62,885 nt of DNA from an uncultured bacterium (lineage in GTDB: Bacteria; Verrucomicrobiota; Kiritimatiellia; RFP12; UBA1067). The position numbers were made by a program, and so were the translations under genes. Positions 50,356-59,094 of this stretch are shown here, one piece after another. Position 1 is the first letter of the stretch, and each line of letters starts with the position of its first letter. The DNA is taken from the NCBI GenBank assembly GCA_902802945.1, contig CADCOC010000011.1, positions 1 through 62,885 of the forward strand, in the 5' to 3' direction. A model generated the notes under the pieces. The model ran no database searches and was not told the origin of the DNA. It was given only the letters and a program-made list of their open reading frames with translations.

Positions 50356-52211
50356 AGGACCGGCATACTTCCAAGGGCTTCGTGCTCGTGTTCTCGCTCG
50401 TCCTCGCCCTCTGCGCGGGTATCATCCTTGCGGGCACGCTCGGCTATGTGTCGTTTGCCGCGCGTCAGAGTGCCGTGCAGGCGGCGAAGTCCAGTTGCCG
50501 CCTTGCGGCGATGAGCGCAATCGAGAAGGTGAAGGAGGATGTGTACCTGACTTTCAAGCGGCGCAACGGAAACAGGTCCGTCCTGGGCATCAACGTCTAC
50601 AACTGGTTCACTTCGGGATGGACCACCAACTCGATCGGCATGGGTGGCTTCGTCATCAACTTCGATACATCCCTCGTGCCGCTCCGCGCACAAATGCCGG
50701 GGTTTACCGATTTGAGCGTGGGCCTCAGGACGGCGCCTGTCGCAGTTGGCAACCGCGCGGAGGTGACGTTCTACGGAACGGCTTCGCGCGTCACGGGCAA
50801 CGGAATGCCGGTGAGCGTCACGATTTCCGAACGGGTGTCGTTTGGCGTGGACCGCTCCAAGGTGTTCGACTACGCCTACTTCGTGAACAACTACGGCTGG
50901 TTCGAGGGTTCCACCATCACGGCGAACGGCGCGGTGCGCGCGAACGGCGACATGTCGCTCTCGCAGAACCCCAAAGTGAACGGGGATGTCTACGGTGCCC
51001 GCAACGACGAGCTGGGCGTGCCCGGCGACATCAAGAACGGCACGGGCACGATGGACAACAAGAACACCTACCGCAGCACGCAGTACGGCACGTCCAACCG
51101 CGCGCGCCCTCTCCAGAAGTCGGCGGACGACGGAGGCTACAACGCGCCGGACACCGTGACCCAGGCGGATCTCACGGCACGACTCCACGGCAATCTTTCC
51201 GAGGGGCTGGACATGCCGTGGATCTCGGAACTTAACTCCTATATTGAATACGGCAAGGAACTGAAATCAACTCTGTCGCAGGGCGGCAACTACTACATCA
51301 ACAACGCAAATTCCAGTGATCCAAACTATGGCTATTATCAGGGAACGGGGCCGTCGGGCAATCCCAACCTTCCAGATAACCACGCGCTTGTGTTGGAAGG
51401 CACGCAGAACAACCCCATCAAGCTCAACGGCCCGGTGGTAGTTTCGAACGACGTGGTGATCAAGGGCTACGTGACGGGACAGGGCACGATCTACTCGAGC
51501 CGCAATATCCACATCGTGGGGAACATCCAATACCTCAATCCGCCAAACTGGGCCAACAAGGAGGCGGCGTCAAACAACGGAAACTCCACCAAGGACCTCC
51601 TCTGCCTTTCCGCGAAGGGAAACATCGTCATGGGCGACTGCACGTCGTCGAGCTGGCTGGACACCACGCTCAAGAAAGTCCTCACGCAGCAGCCATACGT
51701 GCAGCCGTACGGTTGCGCGCAGGCGGATGACGGAACGTGGATCGATGGCGACATCGGCTATCCCAGGGCGGGCAAGACCGTGTTCGAGGGCAACTACACC
51801 GCCGCCGACGGAGGGAACAAGGTGGCGCAACAGGCGGTTTACAGGCAGGAACGGGACCGGTGGGGACGCCTGCAGAACGTCCTCGACCATTACGAATACA
51901 AGTCCGCAACGGGCCGCCGCTACTACGACAGTGTCGTGGCACCGAATGAAATTTCCTCGCGCGCGTCCACCATTACGCAGATTGACGCGGTTCTTTACAA
52001 CAACCACGGCATTTTCGGCAAGCTGGGCCAGTGTACGATCAACGGCTCGCTGGTGTGCCGCAACGAGGGCATGATCTTCAGCGGGAAGCTCTACCTGAAT
52101 TGGGACTATCGCCTCTATTCCGGTTCGCCGGAGAACGTGATGAACCAGCTCGTGGGAATGCCACTCGGCACGGGCAAGCCAAAGGTCCTCTTCTGGCAGG
52201 AGGTGCCGTAA
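50352..52211 (+). CDS. Large PilX-like pilus-assembly protein
   Basis: 619 residues. The N-terminus is pilin-like but non-canonical: a basic stretch then FVLVFSLVLALCAGIILAGTLGYVSFAA, with no Glu5, as in PilX-type proteins. The rest contains repeated beta-helix-like segments (STITANGAVRANGDMSLS, KVNGDVYGA, GPVVVSNDVVIKGYVTGQGTIYSSRNIHIVGNI, LSAKGNIVMGD, CTINGSLVCRNEGMIFSGKLYL). They resemble the polymer-forming or bactofilin-like domains seen in large PilX-related proteins. It is far larger than ordinary minor pilins, suggesting an adhesin or tip component. Start ATG 50352 overlaps the preceding gene. Confidence 0.7.
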   Translation: MKDRHTSKGFVLVFSLVLALCAGIILAGTLGYVSFAARQSAVQAAKSSCRLAAMSAIEKVKEDVYLTFKRRNGNRSVLGINVYNWFTSGWTTNSIGMGGFVINFDTSLVPLRAQMPGFTDLSVGLRTAPVAVGNRAEVTFYGTASRVTGNGMPVSVTISERVSFGVDRSKVFDYAYFVNNYGWFEGSTITANGAVRANGDMSLSQNPKVNGDVYGARNDELGVPGDIKNGTGTMDNKNTYRSTQYGTSNRARPLQKSADDGGYNAPDTVTQADLTARLHGNLSEGLDMPWISELNSYIEYGKELKSTLSQGGNYYINNANSSDPNYGYYQGTGPSGNPNLPDNHALVLEGTQNNPIKLNGPVVVSNDVVIKGYVTGQGTIYSSRNIHIVGNIQYLNPPNWANKEAASNNGNSTKDLLCLSAKGNIVMGDCTSSSWLDTTLKKVLTQQPYVQPYGCAQADDGTWIDGDIGYPRAGKTVFEGNYTAADGGNKVAQQAVYRQERDRWGRLQNVLDHYEYKSATGRRYYDSVVAPNEISSRASTITQIDAVLYNNHGIFGKLGQCTINGSLVCRNEGMIFSGKLYLNWDYRLYSGSPENVMNQLVGMPLGTGKPKVLFWQEVP

Positions 52212-52227
52212 AAGTATTGGATGAGCG

Positions 52228-52596
52228 ATGATTGAAGCAAACGAAAACATCGATCTGGTGACGATGCGCCGTCAGCAGGAAGTCCAGCAGGCGCAGCATT
52301 CGTACCAGCAGGCAGTCTCGGAGGGACGGCTTGCCGTGCGGCCGCGTCAGGGGGAGGCCACTGACGGGAGGGCCGCGCTTGTCGCGGCCGATTATGGTGG
52401 CGCGGGTAGGCAGGTCGCGACAAGCGCGACCATCCCGGAAGTCACGACAAGCGCGGCCCCCACACAGGTCGCGACAAGCGCGACCCTCCCGGCGGACCCG
52501 GAGGTTGCGTGGCGGCATACGCGGCTGGCGATTACGGCGGGGCTGGTCCTGCTGTTGCTTGTCGTCTGGATTTGGCAAAGAAAATCGGGGAGGTAG
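52228..52596 (+). CDS. Small C-terminally anchored membrane protein built around REP-like palindromes
   Basis: 122 residues. N-terminal 40 residues are polar with a possible coiled coil (TMRRQQEVQQAQHSYQQAV). The middle (about residues 47-90) is encoded almost entirely by palindromic repeats and reads as Ala/Thr/Val low complexity with VATSAT repeated. A single transmembrane helix LAITAGLVLLLLVVWIW ends the protein. No family match. It lies 16 nt after the PilX-like gene and 3 nt before the histidine kinase gene, so it probably belongs to one of these. Ribosome site is poor. Confidence 0.55.
   Translation: MIEANENIDLVTMRRQQEVQQAQHSYQQAVSEGRLAVRPRQGEATDGRAALVAADYGGAGRQVATSATIPEVTTSAAPTQVATSATLPADPEVAWRHTRLAITAGLVLLLLVVWIWQRKSGR
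52366..52492. repeat. Array of four REP-like palindromes
   Basis: Units: GGGAGG with GGCCGCG-cttgt-CGCGGCC (52366-52389), then GGTCGCGACAAGCGCGACC (52413-52431), an imperfect unit (52441-52458), and GGTCGCGACAAGCGCGACC followed by CTCCCGG (52468-52492). The last three are in the opposite orientation to the first. All lie inside the 122-residue reading frame. Confidence 0.93.
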
Positions 52597-52599
52597 GGA

Positions 52600-55257
52600 A
52601 TGTTCCTGAAGACACTGAGGAAAAAGAATGACGTGCTGCACAAGGTGCGGCACTCGATCCGCACGCGCTACTCGCTGGCGACGGCGTTTTTCCTGTTGAC
52701 GATACTGGGCCTGTTCTACGTTGGCGGGCGCATAGTGCTCGTACACCTCGTGAAGGACGCCGAGACGCAGGTGCGTGAGATCGGCACCGACATCAACCGT
52801 CTGGCGATTCGCAACGCCGAGAAGGTCAAGCAGTACATGGAGACGCTCTCTCCTGAGCAGACGACGCTCCCCATAAACACATACCTCGGTCTTTTCAACG
52901 GCAACCACGTGGCGTTGGCCATGAGGCTGGACGCCAACGGGCATTTCGTCGAGGGTTTTGTGGCGGAGGGCCATGCGGGGGCCGCCTTGCGCGCGAAGGA
53001 CGTGGCGTCGTACAAAAAGCATTTCCCACTTTGGGTGAAGTCGTGCGTGGAAAAGAACGGGCGGGTGTCCGCGCCTCTTTCCGCCAATCTCCTCCGCCTT
53101 CGCGGCAATTCCTACTACGTGGCGCTGATTCGAGGTGCCGACGGGCGCTTCCTGGCGCTCGGCATGCCATTCGACCCCACGCGCTTCACCGCACAGATGA
53201 ACGAGGTGTTCGCGGGCATGGAGCTGCATGTCTCCAACGGCAAGACGGAGGCCAGTGCCGTGCCTGTCACGCATGTGGGAACGAAGACGGAGCGGCAGCA
53301 GTCGTTTGGTCTGTCGTCGATGGTGTCGGAGGCTTTTGAGTTCTACTCCGGCGGATTCTGGAAACTGGGCGAGAACCCGTTTGAGGCCGTATATACCATC
53401 CGCGACATCGCGGGGCGTCCGGTGTCGAGGCTGTCCGTGTCGCTGCCGCAGACCTTCTCCAACGCGGCCGGGGCCGCCATCGGGCGGCTGACGCTTTTTG
53501 TGACGGTCGTGGGCATACTGCTCGTGCTTCCCATCTTCTGGGCCCAGAGCCGGATGCTGCTGAACCCGCTCACGAAGATGACGGAATGCGTGCGGCAGGC
53601 GCGCGAGCACTGCGGGGAGGCGGATTGTCCGCGCCTCGACTGGCGCGGGGACGACGAATTCGCCGAGCTGGCCTTCTCGGTGAACGCGCTGATCGAGACG
53701 ATCTCGAACCGCACGCTGGCCATCGCCCAGGTCGAGAACAGGCAGAAGGCCATGATCAACGGAATGCCGGACGGCCTCTTCATTTTCGACAGGCAGCACC
53801 TCCTTGTCTCGGTCATAAAACAGCCGGACCACCAGGACGCCGTCCCGGGATTCTACGAGGGAAGGCCGATCGACGTGACGGTGTTCGGACGGCAGGGCGT
53901 GGAGGCGTTGGGACAGGCCATTGACGCGATCTTCGCCGACGGCGGGGTAAAGCACCTGGTGCTCGACACGGGAAGCGGACACCATGCGCGGTACTTCGAA
54001 GTGCGCATGGCGAAGATGGACGACATATTCGCCCTCACCGTAGTGCGCGACGTGACCGCATACAGGCGCGAACACGCGCGACGCCTTGCGGCGGAGACGC
54101 GCCTTTCGCACGCGAGCAAGCGGGAGTCGCTTACGCTGCTCGCCGGTTCCATCGCGCACGACATGAACAACGTACTCGCCGCCATCAACAACACGGTCGA
54201 GATCACCTGGATGGAGGAAAAGGATCCTCTGGTGATAGACGCGCTCAGCACGATCCGCGACGCGATCCGCCATGGCACCGCCATGACGCGCGAACTAATG
54301 GCGTTCGCGGGGGAGACGAAAGTGGAGTTCAAGCCCATGTCGCCGTCCGCTCTTGTACACGACGCCCACCGCCTCGTGGATGGCATCGTGGGCGAACACG
54401 TTACCGTCACGTATGACGTGGCGGACGGTCTGCCAGCCGTGGACGTGGACATTGACCAGATGTGGAAGGTGTTTCTCAACCTTGTCAAGAACGCCAACGA
54501 GGCGATGGGCGGCGCTGGACAGATTTCGATTTCCGCGCGGGCGTTCACGATGACGGATGACCTTGTAGACGACTTCATCGCGTCAAGGCCGCTTGCGCCG
54601 GGCGCAGGCGTGGTGTTCCAGTTCTCGGATACCGGACCTGGCGTGACGCCGGAGTTCCTGAAGAGGATGTTCGATCCTTATGTGTCCACGAAATCGACAG
54701 GGCATGGCTTGGGCTTGGCCACGGTACTGTCGATCATCGATGCCCATCATGGCGGAATCCACGTCATGTCCACCCTAGGCTCGGGCACGACGTTCCAGAT
54801 ATTCCTCCCGGCGTCAAAGGACGTGCCGGCCGGGGATGCCCCCGATACCGTCGCCGACGACCCGCCCACAGCCGCGCAGTTCGCGGGCGGCGCGCGGGAG
54901 GTGCTCGTGGTGGACGACGACACCACGCTCCTGAAGACGACTGCGATTCTGCTGAAGGTGCTGAAGTACCGCGTGTTCACGGCGAAGGGGCATCGTGATG
55001 CGTTGGACATCTTCCGCCGCCATGCGCCGAACCTCTCGTGCGTTGTGATGGACGCCAATCTCGGGGAGACGGACGCGGTGCGCCTCTTGGGGAGTTTCCG
55101 GTCAATCGCGCCGAACGTTCCGGTGATTGTGTCGTCAGGCTACGCCTCCGAGAAGATACGGGTACAGTTCGCCACGCAGCCATACAACGCCTTCCTCGCC
55201 AAGCCCTACACGCTCGACGAGATTCAGAAAACCCTCGAATCACTGAAAACCACTTAG
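52600..55257 (+). CDS. Hybrid sensor histidine kinase with C-terminal receiver
   Basis: 885 residues. TM1 at about 24-46, a periplasmic sensor domain of about 245 residues with no recognised fold, TM2 at about 292-315, HAMP to about 370, a PAS-like domain (about 375-490), the kinase dimerisation helix with H-box IAHDMNN (His about 519), the HATPase domain (N box NLVKNANEAMGG about 626, G1 DTGPGV about 678, G2 GHGLGL about 702), and a receiver domain with VVDDDTTL (about 770), phospho-acceptor Asp in VMDANLG (about 817) and conserved Lys in AKPYTL (about 867). H-box style is that of NtrB-like kinases. No output domain or adjacent response regulator is seen. It starts 3 nt after the small membrane protein. 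Confidence 0.88.
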   Translation: MFLKTLRKKNDVLHKVRHSIRTRYSLATAFFLLTILGLFYVGGRIVLVHLVKDAETQVREIGTDINRLAIRNAEKVKQYMETLSPEQTTLPINTYLGLFNGNHVALAMRLDANGHFVEGFVAEGHAGAALRAKDVASYKKHFPLWVKSCVEKNGRVSAPLSANLLRLRGNSYYVALIRGADGRFLALGMPFDPTRFTAQMNEVFAGMELHVSNGKTEASAVPVTHVGTKTERQQSFGLSSMVSEAFEFYSGGFWKLGENPFEAVYTIRDIAGRPVSRLSVSLPQTFSNAAGAAIGRLTLFVTVVGILLVLPIFWAQSRMLLNPLTKMTECVRQAREHCGEADCPRLDWRGDDEFAELAFSVNALIETISNRTLAIAQVENRQKAMINGMPDGLFIFDRQHLLVSVIKQPDHQDAVPGFYEGRPIDVTVFGRQGVEALGQAIDAIFADGGVKHLVLDTGSGHHARYFEVRMAKMDDIFALTVVRDVTAYRREHARRLAAETRLSHASKRESLTLLAGSIAHDMNNVLAAINNTVEITWMEEKDPLVIDALSTIRDAIRHGTAMTRELMAFAGETKVEFKPMSPSALVHDAHRLVDGIVGEHVTVTYDVADGLPAVDVDIDQMWKVFLNLVKNANEAMGGAGQISISARAFTMTDDLVDDFIASRPLAPGAGVVFQFSDTGPGVTPEFLKRMFDPYVSTKSTGHGLGLATVLSIIDAHHGGIHVMSTLGSGTTFQIFLPASKDVPAGDAPDTVADDPPTAAQFAGGAREVLVVDDDTTLLKTTAILLKVLKYRVFTAKGHRDALDIFRRHAPNLSCVVMDANLGETDAVRLLGSFRSIAPNVPVIVSSGYASEKIRVQFATQPYNAFLAKPYTLDEIQKTLESLKTT

Positions 55258-55266
55258 CATTCGTAC

Positions 55267-55291
55267 GGGAGCGGCCGCGCTTGTCGCGGCC
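55267..55291. repeat. REP-like palindrome before the Tat PHP-like gene
   Basis: GGGAGC followed by GGCCGCG-cttgt-CGCGGCC, matching the first unit of the array at 52366. It abuts the GGAGG ribosome site (55296-55300) of the next gene. Confidence 0.88.
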
Positions 55292-55308
55292 GACCGGAGG
55301 AACCCGCC

Positions 55309-56184
55309 ATGAACATCCAACGCAGAGAATTCATTATCCTGGGCGCGGCAGGTGCCGCGTTTGCCGCACATGCCGCCAAGTCAACGACGCCGATAGAGCA
55401 GGCGGACTTCCGCTACGGGCTCACCCGCGTGAACGACGTTCTCAAGAAGGAGTGCGCGCGACGCGGCATAACTATCACTGACTGGCACATACACCTCCGA
55501 GGCGGCATGACTGCCGAAATGGCCGCCGAACGCGAGAAGGCAAGCGGCATCCGCAGCGGGGTGCTGGAAAACCACGGACGCGAATGGCCGCTCTGCAGCA
55601 ACGAGATCCTCGCCAAGTTCATCGTCGATGCGAAGAAGGCGCGCGTGGACGGGCGAGCCTTGCCTGTTGGCATACAGGCGAACGACCGCGACTGGTATCG
55701 TCAGGTCTCCCCCGAAAACCGCGCAGCGCTAGACTATGTCCTTGCCGACACGATGATCATGGGCACTGGTCCTGATGGCAAGCCGCAGCGGCTCTGGCTC
55801 CTGAAGGAGCCGATTAACGATCCCGATGCATGGATGGAGCGCTACATGGCGCACAACCTTCAGATCCTCGACGAGCCGATCTCGATTCTCGCGAACCCCA
55901 CCTATCTGCCCACATGCATTGCCGGGGAATACGACCGACTTTGGACCGAAGATCGCATGCGCAAGGTCATAGCGAAGGCGGTGGAAAAAGGCATTGCGCT
56001 TGAAATCCAGGCGGAGTCGCCGTTCCCGCGCGCGAAGTTCCTCAAGCTCGCGAAGAAGATTGGCGCGAAGTTCAGCTTCGGCACGAACAACTTCAACCCG
56101 AAGCCGAAAGACCTCTCCCGCTGGCTTGAGGTGATCGACTGGCTCGACCTAACCGGCGACGACATCTGGCATCTCAAACGGTAG
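55309..56184 (+). CDS. Tat-exported PHP-like (TIM-barrel) hydrolase
   Basis: 291 residues with a twin-arginine-type signal peptide (NIQRREFIILGAAGAAFAAHAA). The mature part begins the PHP-like pattern TDWHIHLRGG (D-x-H-x-H) at about 60-66, then GVLENHGREWPL, ILANPTYLP and SFGTNNFNPKPKDLSRW near the end, as in PHP-domain or histidinol-phosphatase-like metal enzymes. The substrate is unknown. GGAGG lies 8 nt upstream of the ATG. It ends 24 nt from the convergent permease-kinase gene. As an exported protein it may generate or clear the signal of the kinases around it. Confidence 0.65.
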   Translation: MNIQRREFIILGAAGAAFAAHAAKSTTPIEQADFRYGLTRVNDVLKKECARRGITITDWHIHLRGGMTAEMAAEREKASGIRSGVLENHGREWPLCSNEILAKFIVDAKKARVDGRALPVGIQANDRDWYRQVSPENRAALDYVLADTMIMGTGPDGKPQRLWLLKEPINDPDAWMERYMAHNLQILDEPISILANPTYLPTCIAGEYDRLWTEDRMRKVIAKAVEKGIALEIQAESPFPRAKFLKLAKKIGAKFSFGTNNFNPKPKDLSRWLEVIDWLDLTGDDIWHLKR

Positions 56185-56208
56185 GGCGGGATTCTCGGGA
56201 CAATCGTT

Positions 56209-59094
56209 TCACGGAAGAAGTTTTTTCAGGGATTCGAGGTTGGCTGGTTTCAGCAGGATTCCGTTGAATCCAGCGGCGGCGTAGGTGTCCTTCATCTCCA
56301 CCTCGGCGGTGAAGAGGTAGACTGTGGTCTTTGCGATGGATGGATTGGCGCGGATCTTGGCGACGAGTTCATGTCCGGTCATCACCGGCATGTAGGCGTC
56401 GGTGAGGACGAAGTCGTACTTCGGCGCATCCGGGGCCGTGAGGATTCCAAAAGCCTCGCACCCGTTGTCCGCAAACGTGATGTCCGTCACGCCGAGCCTC
56501 TTGAACATCGTCTTCAGGACCATCTGGTTCATCTTCGTGTCCTCCGCCACGAGGATGCGGAGCGGGGCGACGGACGAGACGGACGGGACTGACGGGACCC
56601 CCGGGACGGCAGAGCCGCTAGTTGCATGCGCCTTATTATCCTTCGCCACTTCTGCCTGAATCGTCACCGTGAAAGTGGAGCCCTTGCCGAGTTCGGATTC
56701 GATCTCCATGTCGCCGCCCATTGCGCGGGCAAGCATCCGGCAGATGTGGAGCCCGAGGCCCGTTCCGCCGCGCCGTGCCGCGGCGTTGCCGACCTGGACG
56801 TACGGGCGCGCGAGCTTCAGCAGGTCCTCTTCGCTGATGCCGCAGCCAGTGTCCTTCACCGACAGGCGGAACACGCCCTTCTCGCCCGGCTCACCCGGCT
56901 CGTATGAGGCGCGGAGTTCGACGAATCCCTGCTTCGTGAACTTCAAGGCGTTACCCATCAGGTTGAACGCGATCTGCCCGAGTCTGTGCGGATCGACCAT
57001 TAGCTGCGGCACGCCTTCGGCATGGCATAGCACCTTGAGTCCGGGGACTTTGTGGGTCGCCGCGAACGAGAGGGTGATTTCGCCCACGAGCTTTGCGACG
57101 TCTGTCGGTTCGGGAGTGATGTCCATCCGGCCCGACTCGAGCTTGGAGAGGTCGAGGATGTCGTTCACGAGTTGCAGAAGCGTCCGGCTGCTCATCAGGA
57201 TCGAGTTCACCGCGAGTTCGCGCTCGGACTTGTTTTCCAGGCCGTTCTGGAGCATCTCGGAAAAGCCGATGATGGCGTTGAGGGGCGTGCGGATGTCGTG
57301 GCTCACGGTCGAGAAGAAGAGGCTCTTCGCCTTCTCCCGCGCTTCGGCCTTCTCATTGGCGATTTTCAGCTCGTCCTGCCGCCGCCGCTGCATCATGTAG
57401 ACGTTGAAGATGATGATAAACGAAAAGGCGAAGAGCGCCAGCTGGACGATGTCGTAGCCTAGCTGCTTCTTGTCGAGGCGGTCCATCGCGCCTGCGACGA
57501 ATTCCTGTTCGTGGCGCAGCGCATTGGCATTGGTCGAACCGTGGATTTCGGAGCAGTGGCGTGTCTGGAAGGCGACGATTGAATCCGCGGTTTCGGCCGT
57601 GGCCTGCTGCGTGGCGATTCGCACCCACATGATCGATGCGAAGAAGATCAGGACAACGAAACCCATCCAGACCACGGGGGAGCGTCCGAAGCGCCGCTGC
57701 TCGTCGTGCTTGAACACCTGCCTATAGAGGGCGAAACCCAAGAAGCACCAGACCGAAAGGACGAGATACGCCTGCGCCGACAGGACGTTTCCCAAGATGC
57801 CGTTGGGGACGAGCAGCAGGAAGCAGAACACAATGGCCATAACAGCGCCCGCGAGCCCCGTCGCCTTCGTGACCGCATCGTCGCTCTTGCGGGCGAAACT
57901 GTACGCGGCGGCGGACGTGCAGCCGTAGGCGACCACCGCGCCGATGCTCGAGACGTCCATTGGCCAGCCGAGCATCGTGCGCCCGAAGAACGGGATCAAA
58001 AGCGAAATGCCAACGACCAAGATTGTCGCGTTGCGGGGCGATCCGTTCTTGTCAAGCCGGGCTAGCCACTGTCCCTTCGGCAGAACGTTGCTCACCGCAA
58101 GCGAATATACGAGGCGCCCCATCACGATTGTCGCGCCGATGATCCCCGTCAATATAGCGGCGAACATCGCCGTGCCGATGAGCGCGACGCCGGCTTTGCC
58201 GAGCGAGGTGCGCGCGGCGGTCAATGTCGCCATGGCTTTGATTCCGGGGAAAGCCCTCTTGCCGCCGACCCACTCGGCCCACGTGGCGTACTCGGCCGGA
58301 TGCGCCAGGGCGGGCATGAGCGCGAGCAGCGCGTACATCGCAACGGATGCGGCAATGGCCGCGAGGAGTATCCACCAGAGCCGCTTCGCCGGGAAGCGGA
58401 ACTCGTCGGACATGTGCGACACCGCCTCTAAGCCGACGAACGCCCACGGCATCATTGCGAAGATGCGCAGCACCTGCGTGAAGCCGTCCGAGCCGTTCGG
58501 CGAGAACGCAGGCGCCATCGCCGCGATTCCGCCTTCGTGGTGCGAGAGGACTGCGAAGAAACACGCGGCCACGCCAACGAGCATGAACGTCGCGAGGGCC
58601 GCCTGGACGCGCCCGGCGAGGCGTCTGCCCCAGAGGCAGACAAGACCCGCGACGACCATCACGCCGACGGAGAAAAGCACTTCGCCGAGATAGGCGTCGA
58701 ACTCGGCGCGCGTGCTGTGCCAGCCGAACTGCAACATGCCGCCGAACACGAAGCGGGCAAAGAGAACAAGCGCAGAGGCGTTCACCCAGAGGATCACCAT
58801 GTATGCGAACAGCAGCGACCAGGCGGTCAGGAAGCCGTAGTCCGCCCCGAACGCCTTGGACGCGAAGGCGACGGCGCCGGACGGCCCCGGAAAGGCCGAC
58901 GTCATCTTGTGGTAGTTCCAGCCGATGACCACCATTGTAAGCGCGCCGATTAGAATGCCGATAAGCGTGCCGAGAGGGCCCGCACTCGGGAGAAACGCCA
59001 TTCCGGGCATGATGAACGCGCCCCAACCCACGGCAAAGCCGAACGACAGGCCCCATGCAGAAAAAGACGAGAATTTGCTCTTCAATCCGTTCAT
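56209..59094 (-). CDS. APC-type permease fused to hybrid histidine kinase (second of tandem pair)
   Basis: 961 residues. About 1-480 is a complete APC-superfamily amino-acid/polyamine permease, with GWGAFIMPG in helix 1 where substrate binds in LeuT-fold transporters. Two further helices (about 484-505 and 550-572) bracket a roughly 45-residue external segment. A coiled linker leads to the kinase: H box STVSHDIRTPLNAIIGF (His about 598), N box (LMGNALKFTKQG), DTGCGI, and GGTGLGLHICR. The receiver (about 840-961) has LVAEDTKMNQ and phospho-acceptor in LTDAYMP (Asp about 898). The linker between HATPase and receiver is a V-P-S repeat. It overlaps the upstream paralogue by 4 nt (ATGA). Confidence 0.88.
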   Translation of the reverse strand: MNGLKSKFSSFSAWGLSFGFAVGWGAFIMPGMAFLPSAGPLGTLIGILIGALTMVVIGWNYHKMTSAFPGPSGAVAFASKAFGADYGFLTAWSLLFAYMVILWVNASALVLFARFVFGGMLQFGWHSTRAEFDAYLGEVLFSVGVMVVAGLVCLWGRRLAGRVQAALATFMLVGVAACFFAVLSHHEGGIAAMAPAFSPNGSDGFTQVLRIFAMMPWAFVGLEAVSHMSDEFRFPAKRLWWILLAAIAASVAMYALLALMPALAHPAEYATWAEWVGGKRAFPGIKAMATLTAARTSLGKAGVALIGTAMFAAILTGIIGATIVMGRLVYSLAVSNVLPKGQWLARLDKNGSPRNATILVVGISLLIPFFGRTMLGWPMDVSSIGAVVAYGCTSAAAYSFARKSDDAVTKATGLAGAVMAIVFCFLLLVPNGILGNVLSAQAYLVLSVWCFLGFALYRQVFKHDEQRRFGRSPVVWMGFVVLIFFASIMWVRIATQQATAETADSIVAFQTRHCSEIHGSTNANALRHEQEFVAGAMDRLDKKQLGYDIVQLALFAFSFIIIFNVYMMQRRRQDELKIANEKAEAREKAKSLFFSTVSHDIRTPLNAIIGFSEMLQNGLENKSERELAVNSILMSSRTLLQLVNDILDLSKLESGRMDITPEPTDVAKLVGEITLSFAATHKVPGLKVLCHAEGVPQLMVDPHRLGQIAFNLMGNALKFTKQGFVELRASYEPGEPGEKGVFRLSVKDTGCGISEEDLLKLARPYVQVGNAAARRGGTGLGLHICRMLARAMGGDMEIESELGKGSTFTVTIQAEVAKDNKAHATSGSAVPGVPSVPSVSSVAPLRILVAEDTKMNQMVLKTMFKRLGVTDITFADNGCEAFGILTAPDAPKYDFVLTDAYMPVMTGHELVAKIRANPSIAKTTVYLFTAEVEMKDTYAAAGFNGILLKPANLESLKKLLP
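56569..56613 (-). repeat. 9-nt-period tract encoding the kinase-receiver linker
   Basis: Plus-strand words GACGGACGA, GACGGACGG, GACTGACGG, GACCCCCGG, GACGGCAGA. On the coding strand they give the V-P-G/V-P-S/V-P-S/V-S-S linker of the permease-kinase. Confidence 0.85.

Noticed and set aside
52078..54273. Long antisense frame opposite the hybrid kinase gene
   Set aside because: Overlaps a kinase with all catalytic boxes; the antisense product is compositionally biased and motif-free.
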